Shown in pieces: positions 9,920-21,967 of a stretch of 64,000 bases of DNA. Origin of the DNA: Colocasia esculenta (Eukaryota; Streptophyta; Magnoliopsida; Alismatales; Araceae); the NCBI GenBank assembly GCA_014218235.1, contig CM024763.1, positions 85,484,244 to 85,548,243 on the forward strand. Direction: 5' to 3'. Below the pieces are notes generated by a model. It was not told the origin of the DNA. It saw nothing but the letters and a program-made list of their open reading frames with translations, and did not search any database. Both the position numbers and the translations under genes were made by a program. Each line of letters opens with the position of its first letter. Position 1 is the first letter of the stretch.

Positions 9920-10790
9920 CCTACCATTGCGGTTTGCTGGCTAAGGAGATTTCGGTTAGCCTACCACTTTGGTTTGCTGGCTAAAAGGGGCTTGGTTTGA
10001 CCGACCACAGAGGTTTGTTGGTCAAAGAGGGATAGCCTACCTTCTTGGGGTTTTCTGGCCAAGGATTTAGGTTTGACCGACCACGGAGATTTGTTGGTCA
10101 AAGAGAATAGCCTACCTTCTTGGGGTTTGCTGGCTAAGGTTTAGGGTTTGACCGACCACGGAAGTTTGTTGGTTAAAAAGATAGCCTACCTTCTTGGGGT
10201 TTGCTGGCTAAAGTTTAAGTTTGACCGACCGCGGAAGGTATTGGTTAAAGGGAATAGCCTACCTTCTTGGGGTTTGCTGGCTAAGGTTTAGGGTTTGACC
10301 GACCACGGAGGTTTATTGGTCGAGGGGATAGCCTACCTTCTTGGGTTTGCTAGCTAAGATTTAGGGTTTGACCGACCACGGAGGTTTGTTGGTCAAAAGG
10401 ATAGCCTACCTTCTTGGGGTTTGCTGGCTAAAGTTTAAGTTTGACCGACCGCAGAGGTTTATTGGTCAAAGGGAATAGCCTACCTTCTTGGGGTTTGCTG
10501 GCTAAAGGTTTAGGTTTGACCGACCACGGAGGTTTATTGGTCTGCCGGGATAGCCTACCTTCTTGGGGTTTGCTGGCTAAGGTTTAGGGTTTGACCGACC
10601 ACGGAGGTTTGTTGGTCAAAAGGATAACCTACCTTCTTGGGGTTTGCTGGCTAAAGTTTAAGTTTGACCGACCGCGGAGGTTTATTGGTCAAAGAGAATA
10701 GCCTACCTTCTTGGGGTTTGCTGGCTAAAGGTTTAGGTTTGACCGACCACGGAGGTTTATTGGTCTGCCGGGACGTCATTATTTTTTCTT
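9920..10790. repeat. Hairpin set B in T2: alternating GGCTA and GGTCAA palindromes
   Basis: About eleven units of roughly 78 bp. Each has two imperfect palindromes of about 30 bp: TAGCC...GGCTA with the loop tACCTTCTTGGGGTTTGCT, and TTTGACC...GGTCAAA with the loop GACCACGGAGGTTTGTT. Matching arrays occur at the same place in T1 (21140-21480, 37112-37692) and T3 (33945-34790). Frames through these repeats are not genes. Confidence 0.88.
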
Positions 10791-10841
10791 TCAGTCTTTT
10801 TTTTTTTTTTTTTTTTTTGACATGGGCACATACGCCCAACC

Positions 10842-13800
10842 CTAGCCTGATTCGGCTATAAAGGGATCAGAGGGCGATTGCCCGGGGAATTCATACTCAG
10901 GGGCAAAGTACATTTTGAGATGCTTGCCATTTAGTGGTGGAAAGGGGCGGGCGCCGGCATGTGTTGCCAGCGTGTATCCCCCGCCTTCATACACTCCAGT
11001 GACCACGTACGGTCCGCGCCAATTTGGCTGGAGTTTACCACTTGATTTGCCTGCCATGACTTCTCTTTGCTTGACCATGACGAGGTCACCTTTCTTGAAG
11101 ACACGAGGCCTAACTAACTTGTCGTAGGCTCGAGTCATGCGGGCTTGATAGGATTGGAGGTGTTGATACGCTTCCAATCTTTTGCCCTCTAGGTCGGACA
11201 ATTCCTCCAACCTTCTTGCAATTTCTTGTCGTTCCTCGGGCTGAAGACCGGTGTAGACGACTACCCTGTAGGATGACATTTCAATTTCGATGGGGAGCAT
11301 GGCTTCAGCTCCGTAAACAGAGAGAAGGGAGAACACCCCGTTGGGGTCTTGTAGACTGTCCGGTATGCCCAAAGCGCTTCGTGCACTTTCTCCCCCCAAT
11401 CACGTTTGCGATTGCCAACTATCTTGGCAAGCAGCTTGCAGAGGGTCTTGTTGAAGGCTTCAGCCAGACCATTGGCTTGAGGGTTGTAAACCGTTGACGT
11501 CCTCCAGTCTATCTGGAATTTGGCCGCCAACGCGTATATCGTTTTGTTTCTGAAGGGTGTACCGTTATCTGATACGATCCGATGAGGGGTGCCAAACCTG
11601 TAGATCAGGTGTTGCTTGACAAATTTTGCAACGGCTACCCCGGTGACTTCCCGGAGAGGGACGGCTTCTGCCCATCGGGAGAAATAGTCAGTGGCTGCCA
11701 GGATAAACTTGTGGCCGCCAGAGGATGGTGGGAATGGTCCCACGACATCCATTCCCCATTCGGCGAAGGGCCATGTAGGGGCAGTTGGATGCAATTCGTT
11801 CGGCGGCTTTCTCGGCACCGAACTGAAGACCTGGCATTGATGACACGTACGGGCGTACTGGACGCAATCCGTATACATGGTCGGCCAGAAGAAGCCTTTT
11901 AGCTTGACGTTGATTTTCATCTTGTCTCCCGCTTGATGGGCTCCGCACAGTCTAGAGTGGACTTCGTGCATGATGACTTTGGCTTCTCTGGGGAGAGACA
12001 TCGGAGGAGGACAGACTTGTCTTTTTCATGGACAAGCCGATATAGTTGGTCCCCGATCATTTGATATGACGCGGCCCGCCGCAGCAGCTGGGTTCTTTCA
12101 GCCCGATCCCGGGGTAGCCAACCGTTTTTATTTGGATGATCGGCTGGCGCAAGTCTTCTTCTCGACTGGCTTCTTCTTCGAGGGTGTTGACCTCTACATT
12201 TTCTGGGTCGGAGTCGTCCTCAAGAACACTGGGCATCAGCCTCCTATGTCGGACAGTTATGCCCAATTCCCCTTCAGGAGGGAGCTTTAGAGCAGACGCC
12301 AGTTTGGCTAGCGCATCCGCCTGAGAGTTTTGCCCTCTAGGGACATGTCCGATTTCAAACAAGTAGAATCTCTCGCGGAGCTTCATTACTTTGGCATGAT
12401 AGGGGATCAGTTCCTTTTTTTCGAACGTCGTAATCCCCCAGCACTTGACAGATGACCAGTGCGAGTCTCTGTAGACTTTTATGCATTTGATGCCCATTTC
12501 AACAGCCAGTTGAAGTCCCATCAACGCTTCATATTCAGCTTGATTATTGGTCAACGGCTTCATGAGTGCACATGAGTTGTGCAGTATCCCCCTTGTGGAC
12601 ACCAGGACAATGCCCGCTCCGGAGGTATAAGTTGTGGTGCCGTCAGTTTGTTTGAGCACTCGGGAAGCGCCATCAAAGTAGAGTTCCCAATGTGGTAACT
12701 CTACGGCGAGAGTATTTCCACTTTCTTGAACGGGGACTTCTTTTGTCGGGTCCCCTCCCTGTAGGGGGATGAGAGCGTTTCCTCTTCCGGGAGCTTGAAC
12801 TCGAGGGAGAGCCTGCTGGAGCGGATGCGCCGCCAAGAAATCCGCCATACCTTGCCCTTTGATTGCTTTTCTTGGGACGAAGGTGATATCAACTCCATGA
12901 GGAGAAGGGCCCATTTTCCCATCCTTCCTGACACACATTGGGTGAGGAGCGCTTTTAGCGGGTCTATCCTCGAGATGAGGCTGACTTGATAGGCTAGCAG
13001 ATAGTGCCGTAATTTCTTGACGGCGAATATCAATGCCAGGCATACTTTCTCCACTGGGGAATATCGGTGCTCCGGACCCACCAACATCCTGCTGAGGTAG
13101 TAGAGCGGTTGCTCTTTGCCTTCCTCATTCACTTGCGCCAGAAGCGCTCCCAGCGACGTTTCCATGGCTGTGATGTAGAGGATGAGCGGCTTATCTTTCA
13201 CCGGGGCTCCCAAGACGGGAGGAGTAAGGAGATACTCTTTGATTTCTTCAAGGTATCTTGGCACTCTTGGTCCCATACAAATGGGGCTCCTTTCTTCATC
13301 AATTTGCTGAAGGGGCGCACCTGCCCGCGAGGTTGGAGATGAACCGCCTTATGTAGGCCAGCCTTCCTTGGAGAGATTTCAGCTCCGTTAAGGTTTTCGG
13401 CGGCGGCAGCTCTCTGATAGCTTTGATTTTGACGGGATCAATTTCTATACCGCGGTGTTTGACAACAAAGCCGAGGAATCTGCCGCTCGAAACGCCGAAG
13501 GCGCACTTCATGGGGTTCATCTTCAACTGGTGCTGGCGGAGTCTTTCGAAGACCTGGCGTAGGTCGCCTAGGTGATCTTCCCGCCTTTTGGTCTTGACGA
13601 CCAGATCATCAACGTAGCAATCACCGAGTCATGGAGCATTTCTCCGAAAATCTTGGTCATGGCTCGTTGATAGGTGGCTCCGGCGTTCTTCAAGCCGAAG
13701 GGCATTCTAAAGGCGGTATGACCCTTATCTTTGGGAGCCATACGGATTTGATTATAGCCTGACGACCTGTCCATGAAGGATAGCGCTTCATGCCCGGTGG

Positions 13801-15880
13801 TCATGTCGATCATACTTTCCGTGATCGGGACCGGGAAGTCATCTTTTTGGCCGGCTTTGTTCAAGTCCCTGTAGTCGATACAGATCCGGACTTCGCCGTT
13901 CTTCTTCTTGACCGGTACTATATTGGCCAGCCAAGTTGGATAGATGCATGGCTCGGTGAAGTCGACTTGGAGAAGTCTGTCCACCTCGGCATTTACTTTC
14001 AGATCCAGCTTGTGGCGCATGCGCCGTTGGACTTGCTTGACCGGCTTCGCTGCGGGGAGTATGGACAACTCATGTTCAGCCACGGAGGGGTCCAGGCCTG
14101 GCATTTCTTTGTATGTCCACGCGAAACAGTCTTTGAATTCCAGCAAGAGGTGCCGGTATGACTGTCTTTCTTCCTCGTTCAAGAGGGCGCTGACGAAGAT
14201 TGGTCGGGGTTCTTTTAGTTCCCCGAGGTCGAGTTCGACCAGTTCGTCGACCGTAGCTTGTCCACCGTCTTCGAGTTCACGGGGTGCCGACTGTAGGTCG
14301 ATGAAATCCTTTTCTTCATTAGAGTCAGCGACGTGGACGTCATAGTATTTGAAGCCTTCTTCTGTGATCGGCCAGAAGTGACCCCCTACGCTTTGAGGTG
14401 CTTCTTGACACGACGCCCCATTTGATAGGACGAGGGCGGCCTCCCCTTGCTGCGGTTTTGTAGCGGGGGTAGGAGATCGCCCATCGAAAGGGCAATGATT
14501 AGATGAGGGAGCGAGCCCAACGGTGTTGACCGTATAGTAGGCCTCGCATTCCGTCGTCTGACCATAGCCCAACCCCCGAGTGTCTTTTGCACAATAGGGG
14601 GGTTGCCCTCAGAGTTGCTTCGGGTACCACAGCTGATGGAAGTACTCCCGTCGAGAGGGATCTTGCGTTTCTGCAATCTTTTGCCTTTAGCACAATTTCT
14701 TGATGTGCTCGGGCATGTCGTCCATTTCTTGGACGGGCTCCGGGGCGACTTGAGTCGTTTGACTCCAGCCGAAGTCGTCTTCGGGGAGCCCATATGGAAG
14801 TGGGTCTCCTTTGTAGAAGATGATCGGCTTCGGCGTCTCGCCTTCCTCGAGACTGCCATTTCTGTAATGGGTGACAATGAATTTTTTAGTTGCTCCACCC
14901 ATTGCTCCTCCCTATGGAAGGGTAGCTGCATGTATGCCGGCAGCAAGGAGATGCTTCGGTTGATGATCTCGCCGACGGTGTTTGCTTCATAATTGATCTC
15001 ACGCCTTTCTGGGCAACTTGGCCCGGGCGTGGTGGATTCGGCGAGGCGGCTGAGCCGGCGAGCTTCAAGGAGGTCTTTGTTGACCGTGAAGAGCTCCTCC
15101 TCCTCCTAATCCTGGATTGCTTGATTCGCGTCGGCATTTTGTTTTTCCTTGCCTTTTGACGGGGTTGCTGGCTTGCCGGGAGGCTCGCCGAGGTATAGCT
15201 GGGCATCCGCCAAACTACATTCATTTGGGCGAAAGGGGGCCCGGTCGGCGAAGACTGTATGTTGCTCTCCTTCTTTGATGTATTTTATACACTGATGGAG
15301 AGTCGAGGGGATGACCCTATTTTCATGGAGCCAGGGTCTTCCCAGGAGGGCTTTGTAGGACGTGTTTGCATTGATGATGTAAAACACGACCTTAGTAGTG
15401 AGGCCGTCCATGGCCAACTGCACCTCCACCCTTCCTAAGGCATTTTCGAAATTCTGGTTGAACCCAGCGATTCTGACATCATTCACCCTTTGCAAGTAGG
15501 GCGTAAGATATAGAGACTTGAAAGTTTTCAGAGGCATGATATTGATCGACGCCCCAGGGTCAGAGGATTCGGTGAGCTCGTGCTCATGGACTTTTCCTTG
15601 CATGTACAACGGGCGGTTGTAGTATAGCGTTGGCAACAGCATGTCCTTGTCGGAGAAGGTCACCTCCGCCACCAGTGCTTCGAGGGCCTGGGCCTGGTGT
15701 TCGGTCACGTCAGCTTCGTAGACCTCGGGCTCTTGCAAGATTTTGACGAGCGTCGTTCTCAACTCTTTGCTCCAGGCAATGGCGTCCCATATGGTGATGT
15801 TGGTTGGGAACCGCTTCATATGCTGTATGATTTTACGGTCAGCCCGGGCACGGAGTTGATCCAATGGCGGGACCATATCT
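10842..15880 (-). pseudogene. T2 pol: protease, reverse transcriptase, two RNase H, integrase (frameshifted)
   Basis: The stop is at 10842. Reading from the right on the minus strand: a protease with DPGASINIM near 15550 (frame 15876-15106); reverse transcriptase (14572-13299); a first RNase H-like stretch (13276-12850); a second RNase H with LYFDGAS and NQAEYEAL (about 12700-12290); integrase (12001-11261) with HHCC and DD-E residues in GMDVVGPF, SDNGTPF and GLAEAFNK; and a chromodomain-free C-terminal tail. There are many frame changes. A 30-bp in-frame loss removes the residues before RMPFGLKN (near 13707), and a frameshift lies just before the catalytic YVDD equivalent (near 13615). The element cannot make a full polyprotein. 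Confidence 0.9.
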
Positions 15881-15962
15881 TCCAGGGCTTTTATCGGTTG
15901 CCCGAATTGGTTGACCCATCTTGTCCCTGGCTGTCCATCCGGCTTTTCTTCGAACAGCGAGC

Positions 15963-18900
15963 TTAGGCTATCCTCCTCCGGGGCAGTAGTTTTTTCTCTG
16001 CCACTTTTGGATGGAGTGGCCGGACGGCCGACTCAGGAGTTTTCCGGTGGGAGGGTTTGTTGGGGATCGCCCATCCCCCACACTCTTCTTCGTCGGACAG
16101 GCGAGAGGACTGGCTGGGTGCCCTCCGTTCGGAGAGCCCACTAGCAATATCCTGCTGCTCTTCTTCTTCCTCGTCAGACGGGTCGAAGATGAAGGAGTTC
16201 GCCCGTACCTCCATTTCCGGGGCATGCTGAGGCTCTTCTCCTCGGAAGACGATAGTCTTGCTCAGGTCGGGCGAGTTGGCCTTCTCGCCGAGGGACGGGG
16301 CGAGTTTCTTTCCTCGTCCGCGGCCCTTTCCTTTGCCTCGGTTGCGGCGTCGGTATGTCGCCACAGGAGGCGTAATAGCCGGTGATTGCAAGCTCGCAGG
16401 CGGCGGTATCGACACCATGTTGCACGAGAAGTCTTTCAGCATTTCTTCCAACTTCTCGATGGTGATTTCATTTTCCTTATAGAAGATGACCAGTTCTTCG
16501 GGCAGAGGCAGCTTCTCGCCTTCTTGAGCCCTTTGTAGCATTTGGTGGAGCCAGCTGTTGAGCCTTGTTTTACGCTCCATTTCTTCCCACGGGATATATC
16601 TGTCCAAAGGGACTCCCCAAGTGGGTTTAAAGGGGATATAATCCTCCAACTCATCAATGAGCTTTTACAGCTTCTGGAGTGGAGTGAGCTCCGCCGGGGC
16701 TGCCGCGGCCTCCTCTCGCTCAGCTTGCTTCTTTAGGCGCCTTTTCATGTTCTTGCGCCAGTTCTTTTCTTGCTGCACCGCGCGCGCCATTTCGAGTGGC
16801 GTCAGCGGCTTGGCTTGCCCTGTTGTTTGAGAGGTGGTTTCTCGGCCGAGGCGACCGTGCGACCTTCCCCTCTTAAGGAATGCGGACAGAGTGCGCATTC
16901 TGGACGCCACCGTCGTCCAACCAGCTTCGTCTTGTTGATGCTGGAAAGTGGAGTCAATTGCCTGCTCGATTACCTCGGGCGGCAGTTGTTGGAATTCGGC
17001 CAATAGGGGCTTGGCTCTTGGGTGGCCGGCTCCATCACTGGCTGCTTGCCCCTACGGTCTTTATCTTGCCGCTTGAGTATTCGCGGAGGCGAATTCTCGA
17101 AGCACTGCCCCTTACTCCTATTTTCCGGAGTTTGCTCATGGGGAGGGGAGACTTGATGTCGTCGAGACCCCTTCTTTCGCCGAGGAGGTTGTTGCTGGAC
17201 TTCTTCCCTGGCCTCGGCCCGGATTGTCGGATTGCCTTCTGAGTCGGTCTTTCCCTCTTGGATGAGGGATTTGACCCAGTCTCGGACAATCGGACACATA
17301 TCCGTAGGATGCAGCAACATGGCATGGTATTTGCAATACATGGGGTGGTTTGTTTCCCTCTCCGTGTATGATGGTGGCGGCCTATGCGCCTCTACATAGC
17401 CTTGCTGCAAGAGTCTTTCGAAGATCTCCCGGTCTTTGCGGTCGCAAAGGGGTTCGGGGAGACTCGCCACCACCCGGGATACCATAGGGCAGGGGCCTCG
17501 TCAGATGAGCCGCCTTCTGTCATACCCGGATCCTCTTGGTTGTATTTGAGGTGGGCTGCTCTTTTAGGGATATATTCCTGAATTGCTGCCCCAAGCTCGC
17601 GCCTTCAGTGTCAGCTATGGACGACATCGGCGGTACGAGCCATCCTCGTTCATCAGCTTCGGGGCTTGGAGGTTCTTGAAGCGCATATAGTCGCTTTCTT
17701 CAAACTCCCGCTGGGCTGCTTCCCTGGCTCTCATCAGACCATGGAATTGCCTTCCGGGTCGATTTTCCCTTTTGGATAAGGGACTCGATCTAATCCCGGA
17801 CATCAGGGCACCAGTCTGTAGGGTGCAGCAGCATGGCGTGATACCGACAGTACATGGGGTGATTCAACTCCCTTTCAGTGTACGTCGGTGGTGGTGTGTG
17901 GGCCATCACGACACCTCGTTACAGGAGCTTTTCGAAGATTTCCCCAACATTTCCGGTCGCCAAGTGACTGCGGTGGGGAATTCTCCCTCCCGGGCACCAC
18001 CAGGGGGGCTTCGCCCGATGAACCGCCTTCTGTCATATCCGGGTCCGGGAAAGCCATGTCCTGTGCTCCGAAGCTGAGGGATGATCCCCCTCCCATCCGT
18101 GGTGGAATGAGCGTCCCAAGGATTTGCCTCGGGTCTTCAGTCTCAGGAGGTGGCGCATTGCATGGATGCATTGGCCGACTGCCTCGATTGTCCCAAGCAT
18201 GGGGCTGTGGAGGTCGACCACATGTTCATGCATGGTGATGAGGCGCTCTGGATCAGCTTCTGTATTTCATTTTTGAAGACATAGATTCTTCAATGGAGTG
18301 CCCCAGCATGCGGTGGTAGAGACAGTAATTTGGCTCATTCCGCTCTATCTGCTTCACTTGGTCTTCTCATTGCGGAAGCGTGAGCAGGTCATTCTTCATG
18401 CACAGCTTGAAGAGCATCTTCGTATGATCCCTTTTGAAGGAATACGGCGTGCTCATACGTTGTGGCAGTGAAGTCGGAGGCGGTCTTTCTTCCACCTTCT
18501 TGCTTGGAGCGCCAGAGGCCATGATCTTCTTCCCTTTACTTTGCGGGCGAAGTCCACAGTATTGGCTTCTTTGCCCATAGCACGCTCCTTGCCCGGCTTG
18601 ATTTTCGGAGGAGCTTGCATCGGGTTATCGGCGAAGAACATTTCGATCTCTGCCACGACCGCGTTGAGCTGGTCAAAACCCTTGATGTTTGTTCCCAGCA
18701 GCTTTTCACTTATCTGCGTTGCCAGGCCCGCCGCCGACAATGGTTATGGCATCTTCTTGCGTCGGGGGGTGTCACACCTCATGCTGAAGTCACGCCACCG
18801 CTTGATGAAGTCGAGTGCGTTTCTCCTTTTCTTTGCTTGAGGGAGCACAGCTCTGCGAGCGACACCTTTCTCTCGGCCGTTTGGAACGGTCGATGAACTT

Positions 18901-19122
18901 CTTTTGGAGGTCGACTAGTCGACAATGGAATTGGGCCTCAACCTGGAGTACCATGGAAGGCGGTGCCTGTCAGGGACGTTGCGAAATAACGGAGGAGGTA
19001 GGATTCATCGAATGCCAACTCTCCCATAGCCGTTATATAGTAGGCCAAGTGCTCGTTTGGTGAGCCCTGTCCGTCGAACTTCTGCAACTTCGGCGCCTTG
19101 GGGAAGTCCGGTGGCAGCTTCT
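15963..19122 (-). pseudogene. T2 gag (5' truncated), with CHHC knuckle modules 1, 3 and 4
   Basis: The minus-strand sequence matches T1 and T3 gag. The gag core runs from 19122 to about 18450, including TNIKGFDQLNAVVAEIEMFF. Downstream are C-x2-H-x4-H-x4-C modules: module 1 around 18324 (decayed), module 3 at 17849-17808 and module 4 at 17335-17294. Module 2 is missing because sequence matching T3 25984-26530 is deleted at about 18060. A basic, glutamate-rich C-terminal region with an RRRNRGKGKGRGRGKK stretch (about 16310-16360) leads to the protease. Frames change often. The N-terminal gag and start codon are lost with the 5' end of T2. Confidence 0.85.
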
Positions 19123-20245
19123 TAGGAGGCGAGTCCTCCAGTGGCTGTTCTTCCTTCTACCGCGGTTGTGGCTGGTGCGGAGGCTGCCTCTCGCAGCACC
19201 GCGGTCGCTCCGCCCCTTCCGAGGGCCAGCGAGCCTTTGCCGGGTATTTTAAACGGCCGAGAAGCTCCACTTGCACTTCCCGTGCTTTTGGGGCCCTTTT
19301 ATATCACAACTTTGTTTAACTCGCTTGGCTTGTTTTGGGCAGACGAGTCGTTCGATGCCTTGGCCAGAGAGGGTCTACACCTTCCAGAGGCTTCGCACTT
19401 GGGGGCCGCCATCGAGGGAGCTGGAGGTGAGGAGCATGTCGCGGAGGGTGGCGCGGATGTTCCCGAGTTGTCGGGCGTGCAGGGTCAGCGATCTTGCTTT
19501 TAAACCCTTAGGCCTTTTTCTCCACTTCATGTTATAATCATATCACTTTTGCCTTATGCTGACCTTTGCTTGCTTTTGGCAGCTATCGGCAGTGGTATGC
19601 TCCAGCCACCTCCTGGCGCAGTGCCGTCTGCAGGGTTCGACGCTTTTCCGGACCACGGCGTCCTTTGGCCGAGCAAACCACAGAGTATCCAGATACCCGA
19701 CGATGGTGGTATACTAGAGTCTTTGATGGGGTGCGCACGGTCCGCCATGGAGGCGAGCAGCCCTCCTTCCATTGAGATGGTACAAGGCTTTCTTTACAGG
19801 AACACCCTCGCCTATCATTTAATGGGCTATCCGAGGGATCCTTGGATGGCCGCGGTCGACTCTCTCTGGGGCGAGGTGAGGCAGCTGCACCAAGAGGCGG
19901 CCAGTCGCCTCAGGATACAGGAGTTGAGAGGTAAGATCTCCCAGCTAGAGGAGAAGGCTCGTACCCTCGACTCGCGGATGGCTGCTTCCCGGGAGTGCGT
20001 CCAGACCTTGATGACCGGGCGGGCCAGCACTTGCGATGAAGTCGCCAAACTGCGGCAGACGGCGGACGAGATCCAGAACGCATCGCACCTATGAAATCTC
20101 TATCGCGGCTTTCGACCGAGGGGTGTCCGAAGCCGAGGCAGAGATGGCCGCCTTGGTGCAGGACCGTTCCGGCGTTCAGTGTGAGCTCGCCGATTGTGAG
20201 GCCACTTTGGCAAGCTTGGAGGACGGTATGCCCGGTGCTTTCTGA
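19123..20245 (+). pseudogene. T1 antisense PMD gene, 3' part (after T2)
   Basis: This continues the gene interrupted at 1943. The 19549-20094 frame gives the last exon, with PSKPQSIQ, GFLYRNTLAYHLMGYPRDPW and a following coiled coil of alternating E, L, Q and R, matching T2 8350-8940. Intron acceptors TTTTGGGCAG (near 19343) and TTTTGGCAG (near 19580) match the intron pattern of T2. A frameshift near 20090 separates the final AEMAALVQ heptads. The open exon is in better shape than the PMD core, but the gene as a whole is cut by T2. Confidence 0.75.
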
Positions 20246-20849
20246 GGGGCGAGTGTTACGCCCGCGCTCTTTTTTTATTTTAGAGCCGATGTGCATATTT
20301 TACCGGCCACCCCGAGGGCTTGTCTCGGGCTCCTTAAACTTCATATTGTTGGCCATATTTTCTTTTGGCACCATCGCAACCTTTGTCCGCACTCCTTTGC
20401 CTGTTCGGGGACTCCCTCCGGCATCCTCCTTTTGAACTCTGCATTTCTGGTATTCCTCCAGATCTGATGCAATACTCTGGTGCGGAGATTGGTACTTTCT
20501 TTAGCTCTCTCCAGCAACCTGACTTTGATATTTAGTCGACAAGGTTTGTCTTTTCCGGCTTTGCTCCTCGACCTGCTTTCGTATCTCTTCTTTCTGAAAT
20601 TCGCCTTATTGGCTTTTCCAGCTTCTTCTTGGCATCTTCTTCTTGAATTTTGCATTTCTCGCATTCTTCAAGTATCTGATGCAAGAGTTTGGTGTCGAAG
20701 CTGGCCTGTTTGGGCTTGGCTCAACAACTGCTTCATGTTTCAAGTCGTTCGACGGGTGTGACCTATTAACTCAAACGACACTTCCTTCCCCTCAGAGGGG
20801 GCGGTTTCATTGCATTCTTTCATTTTTTTCATTTTCCTCTTTTTTTTTA

Positions 20850-21962
20850 CATTACCATCCCAAGCGCCCTTCGGGTTTTCACCGGTGATGGCCCCCTCTA
20901 GCTTTTTCTGGTGCGCCCTTTCGAGTTTTCACACCGAGGGGTTACCCATTTTTACTTGAGGCGCCCTTTCGGGTTTTCACCTCAGCCGGGTTTTGGGGCC
21001 TTTTTGCCCTTGAACATCCCTTTTTTGGGGAATGATCAAGTCCGCCAGGACATCTCTATTTTTAGTCCCTTTTTCTTTCTTTCTTTTTATTTTATTTTAG
21101 GGCCCGGGGCCAGACCCTGGGGCAATCGATTATGAGATCTGCAACTTGGACTTAGCCTACCACTGCGGTTTGCTGGCTAAGGAAATTTTGGTTAGCCTAC
21201 CACTTCGGTTTGCTGGCTAAAGGGTTTTGACTTGACCGACCACGGGGGTTTGTTGGTCAAGGAAGGGGATAGCCGACTTTCTTGGGGTTTGCTGGCTAAG
21301 GTTTAGGTTTGACTGACCATGGAGGTTTGTTGGCTGAGGGGAATAGCCGACCTTGTTGGGGTTTGCTGGCTAAGGGTTTGGGTTTGACCGACCACGGGGG
21401 TTTGTTGGTCAAGGAGAAATGGCTTGATCTACCATTTCGGTTTGCCTACCAAGTAGAATAGGGGCCCAGCCTAGTATTTCGTTTGCTGGCTGCACGAAAC
21501 ATGCCTTGATAAGTAATAATTTTGATTTTAATTTTTTTTCTTTTTATTTTCACATTACTGACTCCTGCGCCCTTTCGAGTTTTCACAGAAGCCAGCCCCC
21601 TCTAGCTTTTTCCAATACGCCCTTTCGGGTTTTCACGTTGAGGGGTTATCCATTTTTACCTGAGGCGCCCTTTCGGGTTTTCACCTCAACTGGATTTTAG
21701 ACATTTTTACCCTCGGGCACTCCTTTCAAGGAGTGGCCAAGTCCGCCGGGACATCTCTATTTTTAGTCCCTCTCTTTTTTTTGTGGAGCTTGGAGCCCGA
21801 ACCGAGGTTACGGAACCTTGGCTAGGGGATTCGCTGTTTGGCTTTAGCCCACCGTTATGATTAGTGGCCCAAAACGGCACAGCCTACCATGAAGGTTTAC
21901 TGGTTGAGGGGGCATGGATTAGCCGGCCTTTTGGGGTTTATTGGCTAAGAGGTTTGACCTGG
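20850..21962. repeat. T1 hairpin zone, part 1 (sets A and B)
   Basis: Set A cores (CGCCCTTTCGGGTTTTCAC type) lie at 20865-20990 and again at 21565-21690, with stems such as TGAGG/CCTCA (21661-21688) and CAATACG/CACGTTG (21613-21640). Set B palindromes (TAGCC/GGCTA and TTGACC/GGTCAA) fill 21140-21480, and a decayed run lies at 21860-21962. T3 inserted at 21967/21968, splitting the array that resumes at 37112. Confidence 0.85.
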
Positions 21963-21967
21963 TCGAC
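21963..21967. other. Left target-site duplication of T3 (TCGAC)
   Basis: TCGAC directly precedes TGTTGAACCC at 21968. The identical TCGAC follows the last LTR base at 37112-37116. A 5-bp duplication is typical of Ty3/gypsy integration and proves that T3 inserted as one unit. Confidence 0.95.

Larger units (their letters stand above)
1944..19122 (-). mobile_element. T2: Tat-type element inside T1 PMD gene, 5' end lost
   Basis: T2 reads on the minus strand: gag (19122 to about 15963), pol (to 10842), hairpin zone (10790-9600), antisense PMD gene (plus, 3799 to about 8990), polypurine-like tract (3662-3651) and 3' LTR (3650 to 1944). The LTR has TGTTG...CAACA ends. The right end is not an LTR: gag homology stops at about 19122 (gagcttctt-type sequence near 19112-19122) and T1 PMD sequence begins. 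The 5' LTR, leader and first part of gag were therefore deleted together with some flanking T1 sequence. No second target-site copy can be seen; the left flank is GCGTC. Confidence 0.87.

Noticed and set aside
9920..10790. Regular repeats of ~78 bp that could be mistaken for a CRISPR-like array
   Set aside because: The units are contiguous without unique spacers, lie inside a plant retrotransposon, and alternate two palindromes shared by all three Tat elements.
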